Part shown: in pieces, positions 18,256 through 26,196 of the stretch
How positions within the stretch are numbered: the first letter of the stretch is position 1
Layout: each line of letters begins with the position of its first letter
DNA from: Serpentinimonas maccroryi
GTDB taxonomy: Bacteria > Pseudomonadota > Gammaproteobacteria > Burkholderiales > Burkholderiaceae_C
Length of the DNA stretch: 64,000 bases
Direction of reading: 5' to 3'
Assembly (NCBI RefSeq): GCF_000828915.1
Contig: NZ_AP014569.1
Span: 186,001 to 250,000, forward strand
Translations under genes and position numbers: made by a program
The notes under the pieces: generated by a model
The model's input: only the letters and a program-made list of their open reading frames with translations
The model's database searches: none
Told to the model about the DNA's origin: nothing

Positions 18256-19491
18256 ATGAAACCCCTACAAGACGCCTACATCGTTGCGGCCAAGCGCACG
18301 CCGATCGGCAAATCGCACCGCGGTTATTTCAAGCACACCCGCCCCGACGACCTGCTGGCGCATGTGCTGCGCGCCGTGCTGGCCGAGGTGCCCAACCTCG
18401 ACCCGGCGGCAATCGAAGACGTAATCTGCGGCTGCGCCATCCCCGAGGCCCAACAGGGCCTGAACGTGGCGCGCATTGGCGCCGTACTGGCCGGCCTGCC
18501 CGACAGCGTGGGCGGCATCACCGTAAACCGCTTTTGCGCCTCGGGCCTGAGCGCGGTGCAAATGGCGGCCGACCGCATCCGCGTTGGCGAGTCCGACGTG
18601 ATGATCGCCGCCGGCGTGGAGAGCATGAGCATGGTGCCGATGATGGGCAACGCGCCCAGCCTGTCGCCAGCGGCGTTTCGCAACACCGAGCGCATTGAAG
18701 ACTACGGCATCGCCTACGGCATGGGCCTGACGGCCGAAAAAGTGGCGCAGCAGTGGAAGGTGAGCCGCGCTGACCAAGACGCCTTTGCCCTGCAATCGCA
18801 CCAGCGCGCGCTGGCGGCGCAGGCGGCGGGCGAATTCAGCGCCGAGATCACGCCGGTGACGGTCACCGAGCGCAAGCTCGACCTCGCCAGCGGCCAGGTG
18901 CACGAAAAACAGCGCGTGGTGAGCCTAGACGAAGGCGCGCGCCCCGACACCTCGCTCGAAGGGCTGGCCAAGCTCAAGCCGCCGTTTGCGGTGCCGCGCC
19001 GCGCCGACGGCAGCCCGACCGGGCTGGGCAGCGTCACCGCCGGCAACAGCTCGCAGACCTCCGACGGCGCCGGGGCGCTGCTGCTGGCCAGCGGTGCGGC
19101 CGTGCAGCGCTTTGGCCTCAAGCCGCTGGCCCGCTTTGTGGGTTACGCCTCGCGCGGCGTGCCCTCGCACCTGATGGGCATCGGCCCAATCGAGGCCATC
19201 CCGGCGGCGCTCAAGGCCGCTGGCATCGGCCAGCACGACCTGGGCTGGATCGAGCTCAACGAAGCATTTGCCGCGCAGGCGCTGGCGGTGTTGAACACGC
19301 TCGGGCTCGATCCGGCGCGCGTCAACCCCATGGGCGGGGCCATCGCCCTGGGGCACCCGCTGGGGGCCACCGGCGCCATCCGCGCCGCCACCGTGGTGCA
19401 CGCCCTGCAGCGGCACCAGTTGCGCTACGGCATGGTGACCATGTGCGTGGGCATGGGGCAGGGCGCAGCCGGCATTTTTGAGCGGGTTTAA
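18256..19491 (+). CDS. Acetyl-CoA C-acyltransferase (3-ketoacyl-CoA thiolase)
   Basis: Thiolytic last step of beta-oxidation. The 411 residues contain the nucleophile loop NRFCASGLSA with Cys94, the NEAFAAQAL motif, GGAIALGHPLGATGA with the catalytic histidine, and the C-terminal CVGMGQGAAG with the second catalytic cysteine. All catalytic residues are intact. It directly follows the dehydrogenase/hydratase gene, as in FadBA/FadNA pairs. The length is usual for the family. Whether it prefers long chains or acetoacetyl-CoA cannot be told here; the context favours beta-oxidation. Confidence 0.95.
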   Translation: MKPLQDAYIVAAKRTPIGKSHRGYFKHTRPDDLLAHVLRAVLAEVPNLDPAAIEDVICGCAIPEAQQGLNVARIGAVLAGLPDSVGGITVNRFCASGLSAVQMAADRIRVGESDVMIAAGVESMSMVPMMGNAPSLSPAAFRNTERIEDYGIAYGMGLTAEKVAQQWKVSRADQDAFALQSHQRALAAQAAGEFSAEITPVTVTERKLDLASGQVHEKQRVVSLDEGARPDTSLEGLAKLKPPFAVPRRADGSPTGLGSVTAGNSSQTSDGAGALLLASGAAVQRFGLKPLARFVGYASRGVPSHLMGIGPIEAIPAALKAAGIGQHDLGWIELNEAFAAQALAVLNTLGLDPARVNPMGGAIALGHPLGATGAIRAATVVHALQRHQLRYGMVTMCVGMGQGAAGIFERV

Positions 19492-19523
19492 GCTGCCATT
19501 CCTCCACCAGATACCCACACCAC

Positions 19524-20405
19524 GTGAGAACGCAACAGATCAAGGCCAAAGACGGTTGCAAGCTCGGGGTGCGGGTGTTCGAGTCCACAGGGCCGGCGGC
19601 GGGCAGCGTGGTCATCGCGGCGGCCATGGGCGTGCGCCAAGATTTTTACACCCCCTTTGCCCAGTGGCTGGCGGCGCAGGGCTGGCGCGTCCTGAGCTTC
19701 GACTACCGCGGCACCGGTGATTCGCTGCCCGCCGGGGTGCGGCTGCGCGGCTTCAAGGCCGATCTGCACGACTGGGTGCGCGACTTTGAGGCGGTGATCG
19801 ACTTTGCCCACACCGACCGCCCCAAGCTGCCGCTGCTGCTGCTGGGCCACAGCTTGGGCGCGCAACTGCCGGGGCTGCTGGCCAACGCCAACAAGGTCAG
19901 CGGCTTGTTGAGTGTGGCCGCCGGCAGCGGTTACTGGCGCGAAAACACGCCGCGGCTGCGCTTCGTGGTGCCCTACTTTTGGTTTTTCGTGGTGCCGCTG
20001 GCCACGCGCCTGTGCGGCTACTTCCCTGGCCGCAGCCTGCGCATGGTGGGCGACATTCCAGCCGGCGCCATGCTGCAGTGGCGCCGCTGGTGTCTGCACC
20101 CGCGCTACAGCGTGGGCGCAGAGGGCGAGGCCGCACGCCAGCGCTACGCCGGCGTGCGTTTCCCGCTGCTGGCGCTGTCCATCAGCGACGACGAGCTGAT
20201 GACCCTGCAAGGCACCCGCAGCCTCGTGCGCTTATACGAAAACGCCCCGAGCGAGGTGCGGCGCATCGTGCCTGCCGATCTGGGGCTGCGCCGCATCGGG
20301 CATTTTGGGCCCTTCAAGGCCGAGCACGAGCTGGGGCTGTGGCCCCTGATGCAGCAGGCCCTGCACGAGTTGTTGCAGCGGCCCGTGCGGCTGGGGCAAG
20401 ATTGA
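19524..20405 (+). CDS. Alpha/beta-hydrolase fold protein
   Basis: A 293-residue hydrolase starting at GTG 19524. The nucleophile elbow GHSLGAQLPG carries the probable catalytic serine, the oxyanion side shows DYRGTGDS, and a C-terminal RRIGHFGPF supplies a likely catalytic histidine. No signal peptide is seen. It resembles the COG4757-type predicted hydrolases. Its place in the operon between the thiolase and an enoyl-CoA hydratase suggests an acyl-ester or acyl-CoA substrate, but this is inference from context only. Confidence 0.85.
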   Translation: MRTQQIKAKDGCKLGVRVFESTGPAAGSVVIAAAMGVRQDFYTPFAQWLAAQGWRVLSFDYRGTGDSLPAGVRLRGFKADLHDWVRDFEAVIDFAHTDRPKLPLLLLGHSLGAQLPGLLANANKVSGLLSVAAGSGYWRENTPRLRFVVPYFWFFVVPLATRLCGYFPGRSLRMVGDIPAGAMLQWRRWCLHPRYSVGAEGEAARQRYAGVRFPLLALSISDDELMTLQGTRSLVRLYENAPSEVRRIVPADLGLRRIGHFGPFKAEHELGLWPLMQQALHELLQRPVRLGQD

Positions 20406-20461
20406 TTCACGCATTGATTTTAGGCATTGATTCCAAGCACATACCCAAGGAGACCGCTTCC

Positions 20462-21226
20462 ATGTCCGACATTCTGAACCACCTCGAAAGCGGGGTGCAA
20501 ACCCTGACCCTGAACCGCGTGGCACGCAAAAACGCGCTCACCGGCGCCATGTACAGCCAACTGGCCGAGGTGCTGGAGCAGGCCGCCACCGACCCCGCGG
20601 TGCGCGTGCTGGTGCTGCAGGGCGACGCCACCGTGTTTTGCGCCGGCAACGACCTCAATGACTTCTTGCACAGCCCGCCGCTGGGCGCCGATTCGCCGGT
20701 GCTGCGTTTTTTGCGCGCCATCGCCAGCTTTCCAAAGCCCTTGCTGGCGGCGGTCTGCGGCCCGGCGGTGGGCATCGGCACCACCTTGCTGCTGCACTGC
20801 GACCTGGTCTATGCCGGCGACAACGCAGCCTTCTCGATGCCCTTCGTAAACCTTGGGTTGTGTGCCGAAGGGGCTTCGAGCCTGTTGCTGGCGCAGCTTA
20901 TGGGGCAGCAGCGCGCCGCCGAGGCGCTGCTGCTCGGTGAACCCTTTTACGCCGAAGCCGCGCTCGAAGCTGGGCTCATCAACAAGGTGCTGCCCCCGAC
21001 CGAGGTCAACGGCTACGCCCAGAGCGTGGCGCGCAAGCTCGCCGCCAAGCCGCAGCCCTCGCTGCTCGAAACCAAGCGCCTGATGAAGCAAGGCCAGCAA
21101 GCGCTGGTGCTGCAAACCATCGAGCAAGAGGCGATGGTGTTTGGCCGCATGCTGCGCGAGCCGGCGGCGAAAGAGGCTTTTGGCGCCTTCATGCAAAAGC
21201 GCCAGCCGGATTTTTCGCGTCTGTGA
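20462..21226 (+). CDS. Enoyl-CoA hydratase/isomerase family protein
   Basis: A 254-residue crotonase-fold protein. The N-terminal half has the acyl-CoA binding VFCAGNDLNDF, and the oxyanion-hole region is AVCGPAVGIGTTLLLHC. The usual catalytic glutamates are only partly matched: the second position falls in LGLCAEGASS. It may therefore be an isomerase or a hydratase variant. It lies 56 bases after the hydrolase gene, after an AAGGAG ribosome-binding site, and 13 bases before the thioesterase gene. It belongs to the fatty-acid degradation run. Confidence 0.9.
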   Translation: MSDILNHLESGVQTLTLNRVARKNALTGAMYSQLAEVLEQAATDPAVRVLVLQGDATVFCAGNDLNDFLHSPPLGADSPVLRFLRAIASFPKPLLAAVCGPAVGIGTTLLLHCDLVYAGDNAAFSMPFVNLGLCAEGASSLLLAQLMGQQRAAEALLLGEPFYAEAALEAGLINKVLPPTEVNGYAQSVARKLAAKPQPSLLETKRLMKQGQQALVLQTIEQEAMVFGRMLREPAAKEAFGAFMQKRQPDFSRL

Positions 21227-21239
21227 GCCGCACACCTTC

Positions 21240-21734
21240 ATGAGCAAAAACCCATCCGGCGCAGCGCCAGCGCCGCACGTTTTCGAGCCCGAATTCATCG
21301 ACGGCGTGCGCGAGATTTTCGAGCGCCGCATCCTGTTCAACGCCTTGCTGGGTTTGCAGATCAGCGCCATTAGCCCCGAGCTGGTGACGGCGCAGATCGC
21401 CATGCGCCCCGATCTGATCGGGCACTTTGCCCACAACCGCATCCACGGCGGCGTGATCAGCGCTGGGCTCGACGCCATGGGCGGGCTGGCGGTGATGGCC
21501 GCCATCGGCGCGCGCCACCTCGACGAGCCGGTGCTGGCGCGCCTGCACCGCTTTGCCAAGCTGGGCACCATCGATCTGCGCATCGACTACCTGCGCCCCG
21601 GCATCGGCGAGCGCTTCGAGCTGCGCGCCGAGGTGCTGCGGCTGGGCTCGCGCGTGGCCTCCACCCGCATGGGTTTTCACGCCGCCGACGGCAAGCTGCT
21701 GGCCACCGGCGCGGCGGCCTACATCGTGTCCTAG
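21240..21734 (+). CDS. PaaI-like hotdog-fold thioesterase
   Basis: A 164-residue single-domain protein with HNRIHGGVISAGLDAMGG, the active-site segment of PaaI/YbgC-type hotdog thioesterases, followed by IDLRIDYLRPG. These enzymes cleave acyl-CoA thioesters and may clear dead-end intermediates of beta-oxidation. It is the last close-packed gene of the operon; the next start is 131 bases away. Confidence 0.85.
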   Translation: MSKNPSGAAPAPHVFEPEFIDGVREIFERRILFNALLGLQISAISPELVTAQIAMRPDLIGHFAHNRIHGGVISAGLDAMGGLAVMAAIGARHLDEPVLARLHRFAKLGTIDLRIDYLRPGIGERFELRAEVLRLGSRVASTRMGFHAADGKLLATGAAAYIVS

Positions 21735-21865
21735 AACTCTGTCGGAATTTGGGGGGCTGCTGGCTGCAAACCGGCCGCAGCGCGCGGTGTCATGGGCGGC
21801 ACGCGCGGGCTTGTTATGCTTGGCGGCTAAAGCCCCGCCCCTAGCCACCCACGGAGAGCCTCGCC

Positions 21866-23383
21866 TTGCCGCAATTCGACCTGTTCAACCAGCTCTGGCT
21901 GACGCTGTTTCTGGTCATCCCCATGGTGCTGATCGCGCGCACCGTGGTCGCCGGTTCGTGCTATTCGCCGATCCTGATCATCGTCATCTTTGGGCTCGCG
22001 CTCGGCCATGTGCTGGTGGCCACTGGGGCCGGTGCGCCGGGTTTGGCCGAGTTCTCGCTCTTGGGGCTGCTCAGCGGCACCACGGTGGTGGTGCTGACGG
22101 CGGCCTTTTTTGCCGGCGGGCAGCAGTTGCGGCGCATCTTTGGCCAGTTGCAGGTGCCCCCCGACGACTCGATGCAGCCTTGCACCGAAGAAACCCTACT
22201 CGGCACCAACCGCACCCAGCTCATGTTCGTGCTGCGCTCGGTGTTTTTGCTGCTCGGCATCGAGGCCGCCCGGCGTGTGCTCATGGGTGCCGACAGCGGG
22301 CCGCTGGTCGCCTACTACCCGCTGATCGCCTACATCGGTCTGTTGCTGGCCTTCATCCTGATCGACCACAAGGCACAGCTGCGCAACAAGCGCGAGTACT
22401 TGGGCAAGGGCGTGCTCGAACTCGGTGCGCTGGTGGCGCTGCTGCTGGCGGCTTGGCTGCTGGCGCAAAGCGTGCGCCCCCTGATCGCGCTGCCGACCAT
22501 CTTCTTTGCCATGCTGCTGGCTTGTGGCATGGGCGCGCTGGCTTGGCGCTGGCAGTTTGGCCCGACGCTGCGTGCGCTGTTGTTTGCCGGCATCCCGGTG
22601 GTGCTGGCGGCCAACTTCGTCATCGGCGGCTCGCGCATCGCCGATGCGTTCCAGATCGAGGGCATGAACGCGGTGCTGGCCTACGGCTTCTTTGGCCAGA
22701 TGCTGTGGATGTTTGGCGGCATCGCGCTGCTGATGTGGTTGGGGCGCACCAATCAGGTGCGCAACCTCGCACCCGGAATGGCCGGCGCGCTCTCACACGC
22801 CGGCCTGACCGGGGCCTGCACGGCGGGCGACTTGGGGCCTACGGCGGCGCAGCGGGCGCCGATCATGATCAACGTGCCCTTTGTTGGCCACATCTTCGTC
22901 TTTTCCATTCTGGCCGTCAGCATGGAGTATGGGCAGTTGCTGTGGCCGGCGGCGCTGGCGGTGCTCGTGGGCGGGGTGCTGCTCACGGCGCTGGCGCTGC
23001 GCAGCCTGAGCCGCGCCGATGGGGCCGATGCGCAAGAGGTCAAGGGCCTGATGCAGTTCTCGCTCGGCTGGCAGCTCACGGCCATGTTCGGCGGCTTGCT
23101 GCTGCTGGCGCTGTTTGCCATGCCGCTGGAACATTCGGCCTTGGCCAAGGCGGCCTCGATGTCGCATTTTGGGCTCTTTGCTGCCACCCAAGACGGCATG
23201 TTTGGCGCCGAGGCGGCGGGGCTGATCGCGCTCATCTTCTCCATGCCCTTTTTGGTGCACCCGTTCGTGTTCTTCATGTTTGGCCGCGCCATGGCCAACG
23301 GCGGCGCCATGCCGCGCTGGCCGGTGTTCGTGCTGGCGGGCGTGGGGCTGCTGGGGGTGGCGCTGACGCTGGCGCGGTTTTGA
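21866..23383 (+). CDS. Polytopic inner-membrane protein of unknown function
   Basis: A 505-residue protein with about 12 strongly hydrophobic segments spread over its whole length, starting at TTG 21866 behind a GGAGAG ribosome-binding site. A conserved-looking segment near residues 305-335 (LAPGMAGALSHAGLTGACT and following, then INVPFVGHIFVFS) lies between hydrophobic helices and could be a transport or catalytic loop. I do not recognise the family with confidence. It might be a secondary transporter, but nothing in the sequence names a substrate. It lies 131 bases after the fatty-acid operon and is perhaps separately expressed. Confidence 0.7.
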   Translation: MPQFDLFNQLWLTLFLVIPMVLIARTVVAGSCYSPILIIVIFGLALGHVLVATGAGAPGLAEFSLLGLLSGTTVVVLTAAFFAGGQQLRRIFGQLQVPPDDSMQPCTEETLLGTNRTQLMFVLRSVFLLLGIEAARRVLMGADSGPLVAYYPLIAYIGLLLAFILIDHKAQLRNKREYLGKGVLELGALVALLLAAWLLAQSVRPLIALPTIFFAMLLACGMGALAWRWQFGPTLRALLFAGIPVVLAANFVIGGSRIADAFQIEGMNAVLAYGFFGQMLWMFGGIALLMWLGRTNQVRNLAPGMAGALSHAGLTGACTAGDLGPTAAQRAPIMINVPFVGHIFVFSILAVSMEYGQLLWPAALAVLVGGVLLTALALRSLSRADGADAQEVKGLMQFSLGWQLTAMFGGLLLLALFAMPLEHSALAKAASMSHFGLFAATQDGMFGAEAAGLIALIFSMPFLVHPFVFFMFGRAMANGGAMPRWPVFVLAGVGLLGVALTLARF

Positions 23384-23497
23384 GCGCAGGGCGGGGGCAG
23401 GCCACGCTGGGGCGCAGCCGACCGGGAGCAGGAAATTTGCGCGGCTTGTGGCAGCCCAGCCACAGTCCGGTCCCTTGCTGGTTTTCGTGATTGCACG

Positions 23498-23514
23498 TTG
23501 GCACTTTTTTTGCT
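23498..23514 (+). promoter_or_regulatory. Sigma-54 (-24/-12) promoter of the TorF-family porin gene
   Basis: TTGGCACTTTTTTTGCT has GG at 23500-23501 and GC at 23512-23513 with exactly 10 bases between. It matches the -24 box TTGGCAC and the -12 box TTGCT fully. The predicted transcription start is about 30 bases before the ATG at 23558, leaving room for the AGGAG ribosome-binding site. No convincing NtrC dyad was found upstream in the 110 bases before it. Confidence 0.75.
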
Positions 23515-23557
23515 TCAATCTGCTGGCGTAGTCCCGAATTTTTACTAGGAGCTTTCC

Positions 23558-24244
23558 ATGCGCACTTTCCCTTTTGCCCTCTCTGCTCTGGCTGTTGCGG
23601 CGGCCTTGGCCCTGCCCGCTGCGGCGCAGGCCCAGCTCTCGTTCAACATTGGCGCGGTGTCGCTGTACAAATACAACGGCATCGATCAAGACAGCCGCCA
23701 AGGGGAGCGTGCGCGCGACTTCCGGCCGGCCTTGCAAGGCGGGGTCGATTACGATTTCGGCAACGGCTTCTACATCGGCAACTGGAACTCCACCGGGCGC
23801 TTTGGCGAGGCCAACCTGGAGATCAACCTCTACGGCGGCTACAGCGGCGAATTCGCCAACGGCATGGGCTTCGATGTGGGCTACATCGCCTACATCTACC
23901 CCAACAGTGGCGCCAGCTTGAACGGCAGCGAGGTTTATGGCAGCCTGAGCATGGGCATTTTGACGACCAAGCTCAGTTGGGGCACCAGCGGCTCAATCGA
24001 TGAGCATGCACGCCTGAGCTTTTTGATCGAGCAGCCCCTGACCGAGCGCCTGACGCTCGAGGCCGGCGTGGGTTTTCGCAACCGCGAAAACCTCAACTCG
24101 GGCGCCACCGACTACCGGCTCGGCCTCACCTACGCCCTCACCGAAAGCCTGAGCACCTCGGCGATCTGGTCCGGTGCCGACACCGACCGCGCCGGCCCCG
24201 CGGGCAAAGGCCGCTTGGTGCTGGGTCTGACGCAGTCGTTCTGA
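23558..24244 (+). CDS. TorF-family putative porin
   Basis: A 228-residue outer-membrane protein. The signal peptide covers residues 1-25 with cleavage after AQA. The mature sequence starts SFNIGAVSLYKYNGIDQD and consists of alternating amphipathic strands with many aromatic ends, closing in a terminal phenylalanine (LGLTQSF), as in outer-membrane barrels. This fits the TorF/Gcw_chp family, which in betaproteobacteria is often found beside glnK-amtB. Here no glnK or amtB is adjacent, but the strong sigma-54 promoter agrees with nitrogen-dependent expression. The transported solute is unknown. Confidence 0.85.
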   Translation: MRTFPFALSALAVAAALALPAAAQAQLSFNIGAVSLYKYNGIDQDSRQGERARDFRPALQGGVDYDFGNGFYIGNWNSTGRFGEANLEINLYGGYSGEFANGMGFDVGYIAYIYPNSGASLNGSEVYGSLSMGILTTKLSWGTSGSIDEHARLSFLIEQPLTERLTLEAGVGFRNRENLNSGATDYRLGLTYALTESLSTSAIWSGADTDRAGPAGKGRLVLGLTQSF

Positions 24245-24376
24245 TGTGCTGATTCTGAGTGACTTCGGGTTGTTGCCAGTTGCCGCGCTGCAACACGCAG
24301 GGCACAATGGGCCCTGGTGCATCCCGGCATGGGGCCGGAGGTGCGCCGCTTTCAAGCACCACAGGAGCCCGGTTTC

Positions 24377-24697
24377 ATGCGCAGTCAAGTCATCGTCAGT
24401 TGGGGTGAGGCCCAAGAATACAAATTCGACTTAGAAGAAATGGAGCCCATGCCCAACGGTTTGGCGCGCGAGTGGCTGGACCAGCAGTTCGTCGATCTGG
24501 GGTGCGAGCCGTTGCGCCTGTCGGGCAAGGTGTTGCTGGCCGACAAGGTGGCGGTGATCGCCCGCACCGCTGGCGAGGCCCATTTTTCCGACCCGGCCCA
24601 TCGCGCTTGGGCGCAGGCCTTTGCCCAAGCCGCCAGCGCCACGCTGGCGCGGCCCGTGGTGCACATCGATGTGCCCACGATGACCGTGAGTTACTGA
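24377..24697 (+). CDS. Small conserved hypothetical protein
   Basis: A 106-residue soluble protein starting at ATG 24377, with an AGGAG ribosome-binding site about nine bases upstream. It has no signal peptide or membrane segment and is rather acidic at the N terminus (EYKFDLEEMEPM). I do not recognise a domain. Its stop overlaps the stop of mpl, which is transcribed towards it, by seven bases (24691-24697). Confidence 0.65.
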   Translation: MRSQVIVSWGEAQEYKFDLEEMEPMPNGLAREWLDQQFVDLGCEPLRLSGKVLLADKVAVIARTAGEAHFSDPAHRAWAQAFAQAASATLARPVVHIDVPTMTVSY

Positions 24698-26187
24698 GCG
24701 CTTTTGGGCTTGGCGCAAGCGGGCGCATCAAAGCGCTGCCGCAGCGCTTGCAGCAGCTTGTGGTGCACGCCGCCAAAGCCGCCGTTGCTCATGCACAGCA
24801 GGTGGTCGCCGGCTTGCGCGGCGGCCACCGCTTGCTGCACCAGGCTGTCGATGTCGGCGGCCACCACGGCCCGCTCACCCATGGGGGCCAGCGCCGCAGC
24901 GGCGTCCCAGCCTAGGCCGCCGCTGTGGCAAAAAGCCAAGTCGGCGCGTTCTAGGCTCCAAGGCAGTTGCGCCTTCATGGTGCCCAGCTTCATGGTGTTG
25001 GAGCGCGGCTCGAACAGCGCCAGGATGCGCTGCCCACTGCCGCCGCGGCGGTCGAGCTGGCGCCGCAGGCCATCGATGGTGCTGCGCATGGCACTGGGGT
25101 GGTGCGCAAAGTCGTCATAGACCGTGATCGGGCTGGCCTCGTGGGCATTCTCGGGAGCAGCCCCGGCGCCTGCGGGCAGCCCCGGCGCGGGCTTGGCCAC
25201 GTGCACCCGCCCGCGCACTTCGAGGCGCCGTTTCACGCCCGCAAAGCGGCCCAGCGCCTCGGCCGCCAGCGCCACCGGCACGCCCAAGTGCTCGGCGGCG
25301 GCGGCAGCAGCCAAGGCGTTGAGCTGGTTGTGCACCCCGCTCAGCCCCCAGCGCACGCGGCCGCTGGCGTGGCCGCGCTGGCGCAGCACGAAGTCGTCGG
25401 CTTCGCCTTCGGCAAAAAAATCGCTCACCGCGCTGCCAAAGCTGCGCTGTTCGCTCCAGCAGCCCTGGTGGAGCACGCGCGCCACGCTTTCTTCGAGGCC
25501 GTTGTAAATCACGCGGCCGCTGGCCGGAACGGTGCGCAGCAGGTGGTGAAACTGGCGCTCGATGGCCGCGAGGTCGTCGAAGATGTCGGCGTGGTCGAAC
25601 TCGAGGTTGTTGAGCACGGCGGTGCGCGGCCGGTAATGCACGAACTTGCTGCGCTTGTCAAAGAAGGCGGTGTCGTATTCGTCGGCCTCGATCACGAATG
25701 GGGCCGAGGCCGCCCCCAGCCGCGCCGAGACGCCAAAGTTTTGCGGCACGCCACCGATCAAAAAACCTGGCTGCAGCCCGGCATGCTCCAAAATCCAAGT
25801 CAGCATGGCGCTGGTGGTGGTTTTGCCGTGCGTGCCGGCCACCGCCAGCACGTGGCGGCCGTGCAAGATGTGCTCGCTCAGCCACTGCGGGCCGCTGCTG
25901 TAGCGCGCGCCCGCATCCAAAATGGCTTCCATGAGCGGGAATTTGGGCGCACCGTCGGGGCCCCGGGCGCGTGACACCACGTTGCCCACCACGTACAGGT
26001 CGGGCTGCAGCGCCAGTTGCTCGGCTCCAAAGCCTTCGATCAGCTCGATGCCGAGCGCCTGCAGCTGCTCGCTCATGGGAGGATAGACGCCGGCGTCGCA
26101 GCCGGTGACGCGGTGCCCGGCGGCGCGCGCCAAGGCGGCCAGACCGCCCATGAAAGTGCCGCAAATGCCTAAGATGTGGATGTGCAT
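24691..26187 (-). CDS. mpl: UDP-N-acetylmuramate:L-alanyl-gamma-D-glutamyl-meso-diaminopimelate ligase
   Basis: Murein-recycling ligase that joins the released tripeptide to UDP-MurNAc. The 498-residue protein has HILGICGTFMGGLA at the N terminus (UDP-binding Rossmann part), the ATP loop AGTHGKTTTSAMLTWIL, the EADEYDTAFFDKRSKF metal/substrate stretch typical of Mpl, and a C-terminal VYDDFAHHPSAM of Mur ligases. It begins 9 bases after the stop of the GGDEF-EAL gene on the same strand, so the c-di-GMP genes and mpl may be co-transcribed. Together with the AmpG-like gene at 51-53 kb it indicates active muropeptide recycling. Confidence 0.95.
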   Translation of the reverse strand: MHIHILGICGTFMGGLAALARAAGHRVTGCDAGVYPPMSEQLQALGIELIEGFGAEQLALQPDLYVVGNVVSRARGPDGAPKFPLMEAILDAGARYSSGPQWLSEHILHGRHVLAVAGTHGKTTTSAMLTWILEHAGLQPGFLIGGVPQNFGVSARLGAASAPFVIEADEYDTAFFDKRSKFVHYRPRTAVLNNLEFDHADIFDDLAAIERQFHHLLRTVPASGRVIYNGLEESVARVLHQGCWSEQRSFGSAVSDFFAEGEADDFVLRQRGHASGRVRWGLSGVHNQLNALAAAAAAEHLGVPVALAAEALGRFAGVKRRLEVRGRVHVAKPAPGLPAGAGAAPENAHEASPITVYDDFAHHPSAMRSTIDGLRRQLDRRGGSGQRILALFEPRSNTMKLGTMKAQLPWSLERADLAFCHSGGLGWDAAAALAPMGERAVVAADIDSLVQQAVAAAQAGDHLLCMSNGGFGGVHHKLLQALRQRFDAPACAKPKSAQ

Positions 26188-26196
26188 GGAGCGCGA

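Noticed and set aside
23384-23497. GCGC-AGGGCGG-GGGC and similar sequences as NtrC sites of the porin gene.
   Set aside because: They match only the outer G/C positions and are expected by chance in such GC-rich DNA.
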